A stretch of 64,000 nt of DNA, from assembly GCA_944474755.1 (NCBI GenBank), contig OX104112.1, forward strand, positions 23,462,460 through 23,526,459, in the 5' to 3' direction. Of this stretch, positions 48,961 to 59,990 are shown piece after piece. The DNA is from Limnoperna fortunei. Taxonomy: Eukaryota; Mollusca; Bivalvia; Mytilida; Modiolidae. The position numbers were made by a program, and so were the translations under genes. Positions within the stretch are counted from its first letter, which is position 1. Every line of letters begins with the position of its first letter. The notes beneath the pieces are model-generated. The model did no database searches and was not told the DNA's origin. It saw nothing but the letters and a program-made list of their open reading frames with translations.

Positions 48961-50124
48961 ACCTAGCAACTTACCTACTTATACCTTGCGGACTACCTAC
49001 CTATCCGCTTACTGATCTACATATATCCAGCGACCAAACAACATACCCACTGACCTACATTCCCACTAAATGACCTTTTTGTACATAGCGGCCAACCTAC
49101 TTAACGACTAACTGCCCTTCTTCTTCCTACAAGCCACCATAGTTTTTTTACTCTTCGGCTATATTAAAATTTGATAATTTTGACTTATCCTAGAAAATGT
49201 ACCTTTGTTTCAAATTAAGTGACACTTCTGTCTCCTATAAAAATGCACTGGCTGAACATTCTGTCAAAATTTCACAGTATGATTCATTGCATATTAGAAA
49301 AAACGCCCAACCTGAAGTCCACGTGGTCTAAAAATCTGCTTTACAAGGGGTCAGTAATAAGATATCAATGCTTCAATATCAACAATTCACCCGAGAAAGA
49401 TTACATCAGAACTTTTTCATCACAGTGATGCTGATCTGAAACAACAGTTCAAGAGATACGAATGCTATTTGCTGAAAAGAATGGCTCATGAAAAGAGTAA
49501 AAAAGATAATATAATCGAAATTGCGAAAAAGAAATGAATGATGATGAGGAAGTGAATATCACGGGTTTTTTTTTAACAAAGCAATACACATGGTGAATGG
49601 CAGACTGAAAACTTTCAATGTCAAAATCAAAATAAGCTGCCAATAAGGAAATGAATGTCCAAATGTTATTTTGGAATAAGGAAATAAAATTAGTGAAGAT
49701 CTGAATAGAAATTTCCTTATCAGAATTTGTTAGAAAATACGGCAACAAATGGTAAATAAAGAAATGAATATTACATAATTTTTTTTAAAAAACTTAAAGT
49801 AATGAAAAATGAAAAGGTCAGCAAGAAATGTTTGCTTTTCTTTGTGTATCTCATTCACATGGTACGGGCTTCAGTTAGTAAAACTGAAAAAAATAAAACA
49901 GATTACAGGTTAATATTATTGTAAGATACATAAAATAAGCGATTATAGTTATATCGTCTTTAACCTGTACCTTTACAAGAAGGCGTTTTAAAAGCATCAT
50001 TTTACAGTCTCAATTCCAGTCGATTACTTCATAAATTGTTGCCTCATACCTTGACTTACAAGATCGTCTGTGAACCAAAATTAATGACATCAGTGATGAT
50101 TTCAATTTACGTACTGTGACTTTT
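48961..50124. other. No gene recognised
   Basis: The edge of the minisatellite decays to about 49110. Frames at 49219-49428 (plus) and 49449-49748 (minus) match no family that I recognise. The part nearest 50125 may belong to the retroelement fragment that follows. Confidence 0.4.
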
Positions 50125-50340
50125 TCTTTTTTGTGTGGCAAAATTCCAGCAGCACGAGCATATGGAGTTTACATCTCCCAACTGATCAGGAAATCAAGAT
50201 CCTGTATTTTTTATCAGAATTGTCTTGTGAGCGGACAAAAAAGCTACCTAAGCAGGGGTGGAAAGATCAAATCATCGCTTGGAAAATTTTACGGTCGTCA
50301 TCATGACTTGTTTGACCGTTACATAATATCTGTGTGACAA
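50125..50340 (+). pseudogene. C-terminal fragment of the YIDD-type (Penelope-like) reverse transcriptase
   Basis: KIPAARAYGVYISQLIRKSR and KIKSSLGKFYGRHHDLFDRY before a stop at 50335-50337. The first block is the same as the one in the fragment at 12985-13040. No palm core is present, so this is a 5'-truncated copy. The following 240 bp of T-rich sequence to the ATT microsatellite could be its 3' end. Confidence 0.72.
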
Positions 50341-50631
50341 ATGGCCATTGATTTGTTCCATTTGAAGTAACCACTTTTCTTACTGGATTATGACTACCAC
50401 CGGATACGATTATTTACCGGATTTGTATCTAATAAGCTTACACCATATACCACCTGAACTAACCCCGGTTTTCAGTGGCGTTCGTATACCTCAGTTTTTT
50501 TTCTGTTTTTGCGTTGTGTCTTGTTTTGTTGGTTGCTGTCTTCTATTATGCTTAATTTGTTTTGCCTGCCCTTGACGTATTTTCTATTGCAAATTGACCG
50601 GTATCTTTGAACTTTTTCTTATGCATAATAA

Positions 50632-50633
50632 GC

Positions 50634-50694
<61 letters not shown>
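50632..50694. repeat. (ATT)n microsatellite
   Basis: About 20 perfect ATT triplets, directly after the T-rich tail of the retroelement fragment; such trinucleotide tails often mark retroelement 3' ends. Confidence 0.95.
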
Positions 50695-50699
50695 GTACC

Positions 50700-51186
50700 A
50701 CATTGAAACCTGATCAGCTTTGTATCATCGTGTATTTCGATTTGTCACGGCCAATTGCTTGCTTGATTGCTAAAAGCTTATCGTAAAGAATTGATTGTTT
50801 GAGCGTTATCGGATTGGGAGAAACTCTCTCGTTGCGCGTTTGACAGGTAATAATGCAGCAAGCCTGGTCTTAGACCGTAGCCGTTGAGTATTTGGAGATT
50901 GCACGGCACCTTGCACGATAAAAACTGTCTTTAGATTGAAAGCTCATTGCAGTCTCTACAACAGGCTAAAACTCTCCATCTCTACTTCAGCCTATATAAT
51001 TTTACAATGTTAGTCAAAATTTGCATTAACGCTGATTTATTGTCTGATAATTTGGTTTCGTTCTGCCAACTGACACAACTGAAATATTGCTCGATGTAAA
51101 TAAACATTGAATCCATTAATATAAAAAATGTATCGACATATGGAAACATTTGAATGAATAATCCCACTATATTTATAAGTACAAAC
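50700..51186. other. Downstream of the lectin exon, no further exon recognised
   Basis: The lectin gene needs at least a short terminal exon after 51187 on the minus strand, because its last recognised exon ends in phase 2. I could not identify it here. Confidence 0.35.
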
Positions 51187-54100
51187 CTGGTTTCGCAAAT
51201 GAAATTGAGTTCATCTGTACAAGGGCCATCATTCCAGTGGTATGCAAGATGAGGAGCCATTTGTAAACAGTCTTCACTATTGCCCATATTATTTGGTTCA
51301 CCAGGAGCCCAGTCTGTATATTCGAACGGGTGATTGCTATTGGCCCAGTACCAATGACCTTCAGTAACATCGTCCTTACCGCCTAACCAATGTACTTTCG
51401 GAATACAATAGAAAAATAAAATAAAAAATAGTAACCATAGTTTAACATATACATATTTTAGTTTATCATAATGAGATCAAGTTGTATTGCCCAATATACA
51501 AAAGTCTCATATCATTCTTCTGACGTCTCAAGGGTAAGACTAATAAAATTACCAAAGATTTTTTTTCAATGAGCTGATTAATCAATTATGCTTAAATATG
51601 ATTTTATATCCTTAGTAGAAGACTCGGAAACATTGTTTCGATTTTTATGACCTGTTGTTTGCGATAGAAGCAAAATGTACCAATTTAAAAGTCTCTGCTT
51701 TGATACGACTGTGGTATGGAACGCACTATATTTATTATCCCGATTTTTCAGTGACCGAATATGCATTGAGCGTATTTCAAATAAGGCCATAATTGATTTC
51801 AACAGACAATCGAATTAAAACAAGACTTCAAAGTAGAAAGAAGTTAGTGAATTTTATTTGATAATTACTTTAAGATTATTATGTAAAGCGACCATTCTAG
51901 AAGGTTTCAAGCGCTTGACTGAAAGAGCTACCACAATAGGTCCATTTTAACAATCTGAACCAAAATTGAACTATATTATCCAAGCTCTTTTACCAAGATT
52001 ATATTCTCTACCAATGCATTCCAACTATTATGTCATCATTGAGGAAGACGGCTATTTCTCAAAACCTTGGTATTGGCTGTCATAAAAGCGTTCCTTTTCT
52101 TATCAAAATGTTTGATTGAACAAATCGCTTATTTGTTCAACAAAACAAAGCAAATTTAAAGATATCCTTAGGAATTAAAGTAGATGTCAAATATTCCGTC
52201 TTTTTTAAACAGATATGTTTGTCTCGTCAGTCGAATATAAACTTTTGTCAAGTGTTGACAAATAAATCAAGTACCAATTTTCTCCCGGCAGAGGACTAGT
52301 CCGATTTGACCCAAAAAAAGTTTTAAGTATTAGTACGTGGTTTCTTTTGAATACGTCTAATAAAGTTTTCACTTTGACATATATTCCAGATTGATCCGAA
52401 ACCTGGAATTTATTCTGCTAAATATGCAATCCGTATTTTGACAATTAAAATATATTTTGAAACAGTTATGAGGCAAACATTTCGAATTACATATAACTTA
52501 CACAATCGGGAATGACAAATTGTAAAATAATAATTAATTTTTATAAATACATACATTTCCCATATGCTTTTGTTATTCCTTCTATGTAATCTGATTCGGA
52601 CTGTTTCAACTTCTGCCAGATAACCAGGGAACCCTTTACATGCATCCTGTAAAAGTTGAAAAACAAACGAATTCGTTTAACAATTACCTTTAAATGAGAT
52701 CCAAATAGCTTTTATACATACCCGTTCTACAACAGACACACTTTCCGTATGTAAACTGCAGACAGAAGAATTGAAACATAATGTTAGTTCTGAAAAATGT
52801 CTTTTTGTTCTTTTCTAAGGCTATTGACTCTGAACGAAAATTATTGTGTTCCAGATAAAACGCTGACTTTTGACCTCGACTTCTTAATTTTTTCACTGCT
52901 TAAATGACGTATTGGTTTGAAATTCTCCGGTTGTTAGTGAACTGGTGGAACAAAATGCTATTTCTAATTGATTGATATTTCTTTCAATTTTCTTTGTGCT
53001 CTTTAAGTTTGCCGTCCACATCTGTCTCTCATAATATCTCACTAATTGACATTGGTTGTCCTGTATGGAGAAAAATTCTTACGTTTTTCAGACTTCCCAT
53101 TCAGTTCTATTGTCATATATATCAAACTGCAGGAGTTTTCATCGCTTACTTTATTTCACCAAAACTCCAGTAAATATAGAAACACCATGTTATATCTTTT
53201 CCGATCTCCCTATGTCGATGACATGCTAATTTTAATTTGTTTCAAGCTTGGTTCTAGCTTACTACACTTTTAATTATTACTTAATCGTAAGTTTCCAACT
53301 TTACTTAAAGATTAGGTGCGTATGCGTTCTTATTAATTGAGTATTTATAGACCGGATTGATTGCAACTTTAGAAAAATGTTTGATTTCTAGAAACGCAGT
53401 TCGCTTTAATTAATTTGTGCTTAAAACTTGTTCAGATTTTATTGTATAACCAGAGCTGGTTTCTTTTTGTATACTGATCTATGTGGTTAACGGAATCCTT
53501 CCTTCACCTGTCAACAATCCATAACTAGCTGAACTTTTTATATCAACATTTTGAAAGGATGGCGGTAACATTTATCTTAACCAAATTATAAAACCGTATC
53601 ATGCTTTCAAGAAAAAATCCTTAATTTTTTTATTTACTTCTCAATACATACTAACAATAGTTTGTAAATGTATTCTTATCAGGCTTATATTATAATCTTG
53701 TGCAATCTTCCCCAATCAATGGCCGCGATTTTAAATTTCCAAGAGATTTTACTCTTAGAAGGTTCCTAATTCCGTCCCACCCTTAATGAGGAAGTCTTTA
53801 TTTTTTAGTTTTATTCTTAAGTTTAGATATTATGCAAAACATACACGTAGTTTTCACTTGGCTCTCAAAATAAGGTCATTAGACGAGACAATGTCTAATA
53901 ACAGTCATATTTGTCTTGTATTTAAAAAAATATTATGAAGATTGATTTTTTATACTATATACATACAAACGTTTCCTAAGAGAACATTTCTTGAATGTAA
54001 GACATAATGTTCACAAGACTACATAGCAATCGGTGGTATCATTTAAATACATTTTTACCACATACATATTGTTGTTTCTTTTAAAAAACGAAATATCTTT

Positions 54101-55066
54101 TTTGCTGAGGCATGCAATGGCTTATTAAGTCTTTTCATTAGTTTATTCATTTTTAACAAAATTTAAGTCTATAGTAGGGAGTAAAAAGGCCATAACTTCA
54201 GCTTTTTAATATAAGTAGTCTTTTTAAGTAGTATACATGTGTACTTACCTGAGCTATGTCCCATGGAAGCGTGTTATCGCTGAAAAAGTAACAAGAACTC
54301 CCATGATGGAGCCAGCCAGGTGGACACTCCGCGCATAGAATACCTACAATTTAAGGGTGTACTTACATTTTTTGTTTCCTTCTTATGACTTATGACTTCT
54401 TATGACTTATAATTATCTATAAACCTCTCAAAATCCTTTCTTGAATATATATTGTGATTTTTAAGCCCCATTGCCATATGACTTCTTTTTGAGACCAAAA
54501 AAATCAATCTCTGCCTACACTAGCTGAACCGTGCATTCACCGATGCACATGGCTAGATTAATATTTTCTAAATGGCTCACTCAAAAGTGGATGACTTATT
54601 AACCCCGCATTGATTGATTTCCTAACCGATATTTTCCAACCCCAAATTTGTCAACAATCTGACCCCGCTTTCAATGTTTTGAAAATAAGTATTATTTATT
54701 ATTGAACATGCATAATCAAATGTTAGACACTTCTAGTGAATAGCAAGATTATGTTTCATCCCTAAGCAAAAACCATTAATTTTATTTTGACAGAAACAGT
54801 GTTATGCTTTCTTTTATCTAATGTGTTTGAAGTAAAGAATATTTCAGCTTTGTGATCAGATGCGAATATATACCTCATAATTACAATGATAACGTAAGAT
54901 CTTCAGGGTCGTTCAACAAACCGTAACCGTTGTTTTTGTTTACTTCTTTTTGATGAACAAAGAATAACTTAATGTTTGTTAAGTTGTATCTGTAACATTA
55001 AGGTCAAAATTACTCACCAAGTATTCCAATTAATATCAGGCGGCAAAGCAACGTAGATTCAGGCAT
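51187..55066 (-). CDS. Secreted C-type lectin-domain gene, four exons seen, one with a frame disruption
   Basis: Exons on the minus strand are 55066-55018, 54343-54249, 52646-52555 and 51394-51187, all with GT and AG borders and compatible phases. Exon 1 codes for a signal-peptide-like start (MPESTLLCRLILIGIL). Exon 2 gives CAECPPGWLHHGSSCYFF, the entry of a long-form lectin domain with extra N-terminal cysteines. Exon 3 gives ACKGFPGYLAEVE. Exon 4 holds WLGG, PGEPNN (EPN, the mannose-type calcium/sugar motif), YHWND (WND calcium motif) and CTDELNFICE. Such proteins bind carbohydrates with calcium outside the cell, in invertebrates often as immune recognition molecules. Exon 3 is 92 nt where 91 is needed: after AEVETV an extra base shifts the frame from ESDYIEGITKAYG. 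This is either a real lesion (pseudogene) or a sequencing error. The final exon after ICET was not found. Confidence 0.8.
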
Positions 55067-56359
55067 TTGACAGAAGACAGACAGTATTTCTTTACTGCAA
55101 TAATTCATGTAGCCATGCTAGTGTTACCATGATTATTACGATAAGATTAAAATTTTTTGCTGTTGTCGTGCAAGGTCCTTTAATTGTGTGCCTTAGTTTT
55201 ATGCAAGCCTTGAGCTATATTGCGTTCATTGTCGTCAGACATATAAGTAATCAGGTTGTTATGGTGCATATCGCCTATACATTTATATGCACATACATGC
55301 CCGAAAAATTGAAATTTAATTAATCAATTATTTTATTATATTGATATATTTGTTTTATATTGGACCTTTAGTTTTATATATCATACGAGCTTTTTCCTAC
55401 CACACCCCATATAAGCCTTAGACATATATATAATCCCAAAAGTTCATGCGCCAAAATAGATAAGAAAATTGTGACAGCGATTACCGGTTATGCATGATAT
55501 AGATTAAAAATGCGGTTTTGACACGAGGTAAAGATTTTCGCTATTTACATGATATTTTTATCTTTTATTGACAGACCGATGATATGATTCTGTGGCCAAT
55601 ACATTTTAGTGTATTTACATTAGCTTTATTATTAAACCCTTTCCTTATTTATGATCCACGGACATACGAATTAAATAATGAAATATTTAACAAATTCTTG
55701 TTTTTCGTAGTATTTTGAAGGAAAACGAAGGTGTGAGTAGATATGGCGTTATTAATTGTTTACTAATACAATTTAAACACTGTTTTACCAAACGTAAGCT
55801 TGGTAACTTATTGTTCTACCACAGTCCATGCAACAAAGTAAATGTTTTGCATGAGGGATCATAAAGGAAGTGGAAATGTATGAAAATGCAAATGTCATGT
55901 AACTTAATTGGCTGAAACATGGAAGTATTGTGTAGTTTTTTTTCGTAGAAAAAGGAGCAGATTGATACTTAATCAAAGGTGCATTCCAAAAAAGCCCAAA
56001 GATATGCAGAAATTGCAGTTTTTTCTGCAGTAAACTTGAAAAAACGGAATATATTCAGTACAGTTTACTTCAGAAATATGGTTGGAATCAAAACATATGA
56101 GACAAATGACAGATTACAATTTATTCTATAATTCCTTCATTTTTATTATCTTAATAGTTGTTTTGCCACATCTATATCAGTACTACCGTTTTACATCTAT
56201 TGCTAGTTTCGTTGTATCACACTTAATTTCGACATTACTTATTGAGACACTAAGAAAGAAAAACAAATTGAAGGTAGCACAACTCTTTTATGTTTGGAGC
56301 CGTATTTTGTATTCTAGTAATTATAGACAGCTTGCTGTATAATTAAACACTTAGTTCAA
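55067..56359. other. Lectin upstream region, no gene recognised
   Basis: AT-rich. It should contain the promoter of the minus-strand lectin gene, but I saw no element that I can name with confidence. Open frames at 55129-55323 and 56082-56342 have no recognised relatives. Confidence 0.4.
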
Positions 56360-56580
56360 CTTTCCAGCTATACCACGTCAGTGTGATATGGGAGAGGAAG
56401 CCTGAGCAACCGGAGAATCCCCCACCCCGTCCTTCGGTAGGCAAACTGACAATTCTTTCCCATTAGGATTGTAGGCTAGTATATTTTGCCCCAAGTGAGA
56501 CTTGAATCCGCAGCTACAATTTTGGCAGGCACGTGATCAAAAGTAAATAATTAAACACCTTTTCCACTCGCCCCGAGGTC
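56360..56580 (-). mobile_element. SINE copy, divergent
   Basis: On the minus strand: CCTCGGGGCGAGTGGAAAAG (A-box-like), GTAGCTGCGGATTCAAGTCTC (B-box-like), CCTACCGAAGGACGGGG, TTCTCCGGTTGCTCAGGCTT and a body ending in GTGGTATAGCTGG. It has the same block order as the other SINEs with more substitutions. Confidence 0.68.
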
Positions 56581-56620
56581 CTAGAAAGAAGAATGTTTTA
56601 TATAATATTCTGTAATATAT

Positions 56621-56756
56621 ATATATAAGTCTAGAGGATTATGCAACGATACAAATATATATATATGTTTCTACTATAAAATAAATATATTAATAAATCG
56701 ACAAAATTTTCGACCAACTGATGGCCTTCGGTGCATAATCCTCTAGACTTATATAT
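56621..56756. repeat. 136-bp hairpin with perfect 25-bp arms
   Basis: ATATATAAGTCTAGAGGATT plus ATGCA at 56621-56645 is exactly mirrored at 56732-56756. The loop is about 86 nt and AT-rich with further ATATAT runs. It is likely a tiny foldback MITE inserted in an AT tract; a TA duplication cannot be told apart from the surrounding repeats. Confidence 0.75.
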
Positions 56757-56759
56757 TTT

Positions 56760-58145
56760 TTGTTTGTTTATGCTGTATCGTCATTTTAAAGATCCGATAC
56801 TTATTGTTATTTCGAATGCGACAAAAATATTTCTATTATATGTGTGTTCTCTTGTTGAAATGTTATTTTAAACTGAAATTGTTCCTTTCACATTTCTCTG
56901 CGCTACAAAATAAGGTTACGTAAGTTTACATTTTAATCATAAGAAATAGATTTCATAAATCATGAAAAAATGCATATTGCTTGATATCTTTTTGTAAGTT
57001 GCAGCAAAAGATGGCGTTTTCTTGAACCGGCGATTTTGTAACTGGAGCGATTTTGATGAAGGCTGGGGTTGTATTTGAGGGGCGCTTTTTGAAATAAGTG
57101 GCAGTGATTTTACGGAGGCGATTTGAATTGAATGTATATTTTTTAAGATCTGCGTGCTTGCGTGTTTTATTTGTCTGTTTTAGTTGAATGTCGTCTTATT
57201 CCAAATAACGTAACGTATATTATATAAGAAACTAAACAAAATAGAAGGTACTTGCGCTTTTGAACTCTTTTATCACAAGTATAAATCGAGCGCTGTTCTT
57301 TTCTGTCTATGTATAGAGCTACAAAAATACTCTCCCTTCAACGATATTATATAAGATAGATCTCTGTGTTCATGTACCTTGATAACGAAAGCTATTTCAT
57401 TCGTTTCTGTCTCATCGGCGATGTGGCTGCACGTTTTTTACTTTATCCCCGTCTTGTAACAAATTCTAATTGGATGGTTACCTGTCTGTACAAATCCCAT
57501 TACCCGGGTGAAGCGTTGATAAACTCATTGTTGGTGCTGTTGCCAATGTATGTCTTAGAGCACCCTTGTAAGTTATTCCACAGAAAAATACTTTCAATTC
57601 TGTGTTGTCTTTGATATTTATATTTACTTATGTTGTAAAACACTGCAGATGTCCTACATTCACACTGACACACATATGGTATAAATGAAATCTGAACGTG
57701 ACGACATTGTCTGTTGATGTCAAGATAACATAACCAGAATAAAAAATAATAAAACTAGCTTAGTCTGACCATCATCGACCTGGTAAAAGGGACCTTTTTG
57801 GAATGAAAAACATATATTTCCTTGTGAGCCATTGCAATACAGTTGCAATAAGTTCATTTCTGATGACAAAAAAGATGATTTCAAACCATGGTGTAAAACC
57901 TTTCAGAAGTACTTTCGGGTGGCACAGTTTCCATACGCCAGGTATTAAGATAAGTTACTCATAATATTGTCATCAACGCCACATCCTCCATTTCCTCGTA
58001 GTGGCAGAGTTAAAATGTTTTAGCTGTACGGATAATCGTTGTCAGTTAACAAGCTTTAATCCCACTTCCCGGCGATAAATATGATGAATATCAAATGACT
58101 AAAAAGACTACTATCTATACTACATGCACCAGATTGTTTTTGTTT
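56760..58145. other. No gene recognised
   Basis: Only short frames without relatives (for example 57366-57614). No repeats beyond base-composition bias. Confidence 0.45.
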
Positions 58146-58149
58146 GTTT

Positions 58150-58350
58150 GAATGGTATTTGACGCCACTTTTAGCAATTATTCAGACATATCAGGTAGTC
58201 CAATTTTTATTGGGGTGAAAGCCTTAGTGCCCTGAAGAAACCCCGGACCAGCGGTAGAAAGCTGGTAATAGTTGTCAATTTAGATTGACCTCTCGACTAT
58301 ACTCGAACCCGCAACTTGCGTAATGACAGACCGAGGCCCTACGGGCACAC
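58150..58350 (-). mobile_element. SINE copy, divergent
   Basis: On the minus strand the head is TGTGCCCGTAGGGCCTCGGT, followed by AAGTTGCGGGTTCGAGTATA (good B box), TTTCTACCGCTGGTCCGGGG and a tail AAAAGTGGCGTCAAATACC. The A-box part is degraded. Confidence 0.68.
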
Positions 58351-58484
58351 AAAACAAGTGCATATAAAACTGGATGATCACTATATACGTAAAAGGTTGC
58401 TGGTCAACTGCAGAATGCATTTTTTTGCAAGCTTGCATTGCCTCCTGTTTTGTACATAACAACGAAACTATATGTTACGTCTTA

Positions 58485-58840
58485 GCTGTACCTGTCAATC
58501 TGAAAGCTCTGATCGTCATAACTGTATTATTCAAACCAACAACTATGTTCGTCATAGCTGTACATGTCTGTTAATTCAATAACTCTGCTTGTCATAGCTG
58601 TACGTGTCAATCCGATAACTAAGTTCGTCATATTTGTAATTTTTAAATCGACAACTATTTTTGTTATATCATTAAATATCAGTCCGACAAATCTGTTGTC
58701 ATAGCTGCACATGTCAAAAATTGACAACTCTGTTCGTCATAGCTGTACATGTCAAACCTATAACTCTGTTCCTCATAGCAGTAAATGTCAAACCTACAAC
58801 TCTGTTCGTCATAGCTGTACATTTCAAACCGGCACCTCTA
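58485..58840. repeat. Degenerate minisatellite, about 36-40 bp unit, 8-9 copies
   Basis: The phrase AACTCTGTTCGTCATAGCTG followed by TACATGTCAAACCTAC recurs with much variation. The best copies are at 58725-58830, and the left copies vary in length. Confidence 0.82.
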
Positions 58841-59990
58841 TGCTTGGTACATGGAATAATGTTTAAGTAAAATGCCTGATGACTTGCGCACTTGTTTTTG
58901 GAATTTCTTCAGGAAAAGAGCTGTTAGACAACTGCATGTACTAAGCGAGCAACATGAACCAATTTCTACATTTCAGACTCGTCTGAGTAGATAGCTTGGG
59001 AGCTGACCCTCAGTTCTGTCTATTGAGTGCCAATATACTGAGTTCTTGCATTTTGAAAAGATAAACAGGCACAACATGAAACACTACTCGCGATTGCAAA
59101 AGCAACACTTTTAGCCATCCGTCAGCAATACGTCGGCGTTCTTAAATCCGTCGGCAATCAGTTATCAATCAGTCCGATCAGTCAAATAAGAGGCCCCACC
59201 GCGTGGGGACGAGCCGGGTAGCGCTATCGATCGAGCACTGGGATCATTCCCCAAATTGGTTTCAGACATTACAAAAAGTACAGTTAAAGCTAGCCTGTCA
59301 TCTTTTTTAAAACTGATAGAGACCCCAATGTTTTCACAATATAATTTATCATTTTAATGTGGTTGTATGTGAACTGGTTTTTTAACAGGAAAATAAATTC
59401 TGGAAATTTCTGCAGAAATTGTCGCTTTAAACGCTGTCAGTACACGACCACGAACTTCTTACCATCCCGCACCACATCGAGTCATACCCTATTTTAGTCG
59501 AGTTCGTGCACCCAATTTTGCTTTTATATGTTGTGTGTCTGTTAGTTTTTCTGTTGTCCACTGTTTGTTTAACCACGGCTTTGTCTGTGACTGACTTATC
59601 GTTTCTGAAACACTCTTCGCTATCTTAGATTCTTTTTCCTTTCAATAACCACCATGAATTATGAAGCATAGTCGACTTAATCCGTTTGTCGATTGCCGTT
59701 TTCTGAATAAAGAATCAGAACTATTTTTTAATATACAAAATACAAAACCCATGTCCACTTCCTGTGTGGCTCAGTTCAAACTAATGAAAATTCTCCACTT
59801 ACGTCCCCTACATCTCCACTGCAGAAAGTTATATAATTGTTAGTCATGAATTACCAACATTTGATATTGTACATACACATGTATGAAAAGGTTTATGTAC
59901 CAGTCAACATTTTCGCAACTACTGAAATGAGTAGTCTTCAATCTCATATCAGTTTCGGTATTTTACAAAATAATCACCGGTAAATATTTG
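58841..59990. other. Dispersed repeat fragments and tRNA-like SINE head, no gene
   Basis: The block at 59120-59180 (CGTCGGCAATCAGTTATCAA) resembles the one at 24000-24040. At 59205-59260 GAGCCGGGTAGCGCTATCGA followed by TCGAGCACTGG resembles a tRNA 5' half and could be a SINE head. Its lack of a B box and 3' acceptor stem argues against a functional tRNA gene. The rest is unassigned, and probably includes the 3' end of the B-box gene's transcript. Confidence 0.45.

Noticed and set aside
47693..49073. Tyr/Leu/Pro-rich open frames in the 28-bp array
   Set aside because: Simple translations of the minisatellite; frames break wherever unit length varies and no domain is present.
59205..59262. 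Possible tRNA gene
   Set aside because: Only the 5' half looks tRNA-like; no matching B box, T arm or acceptor stem follows, so a SINE head is more likely.
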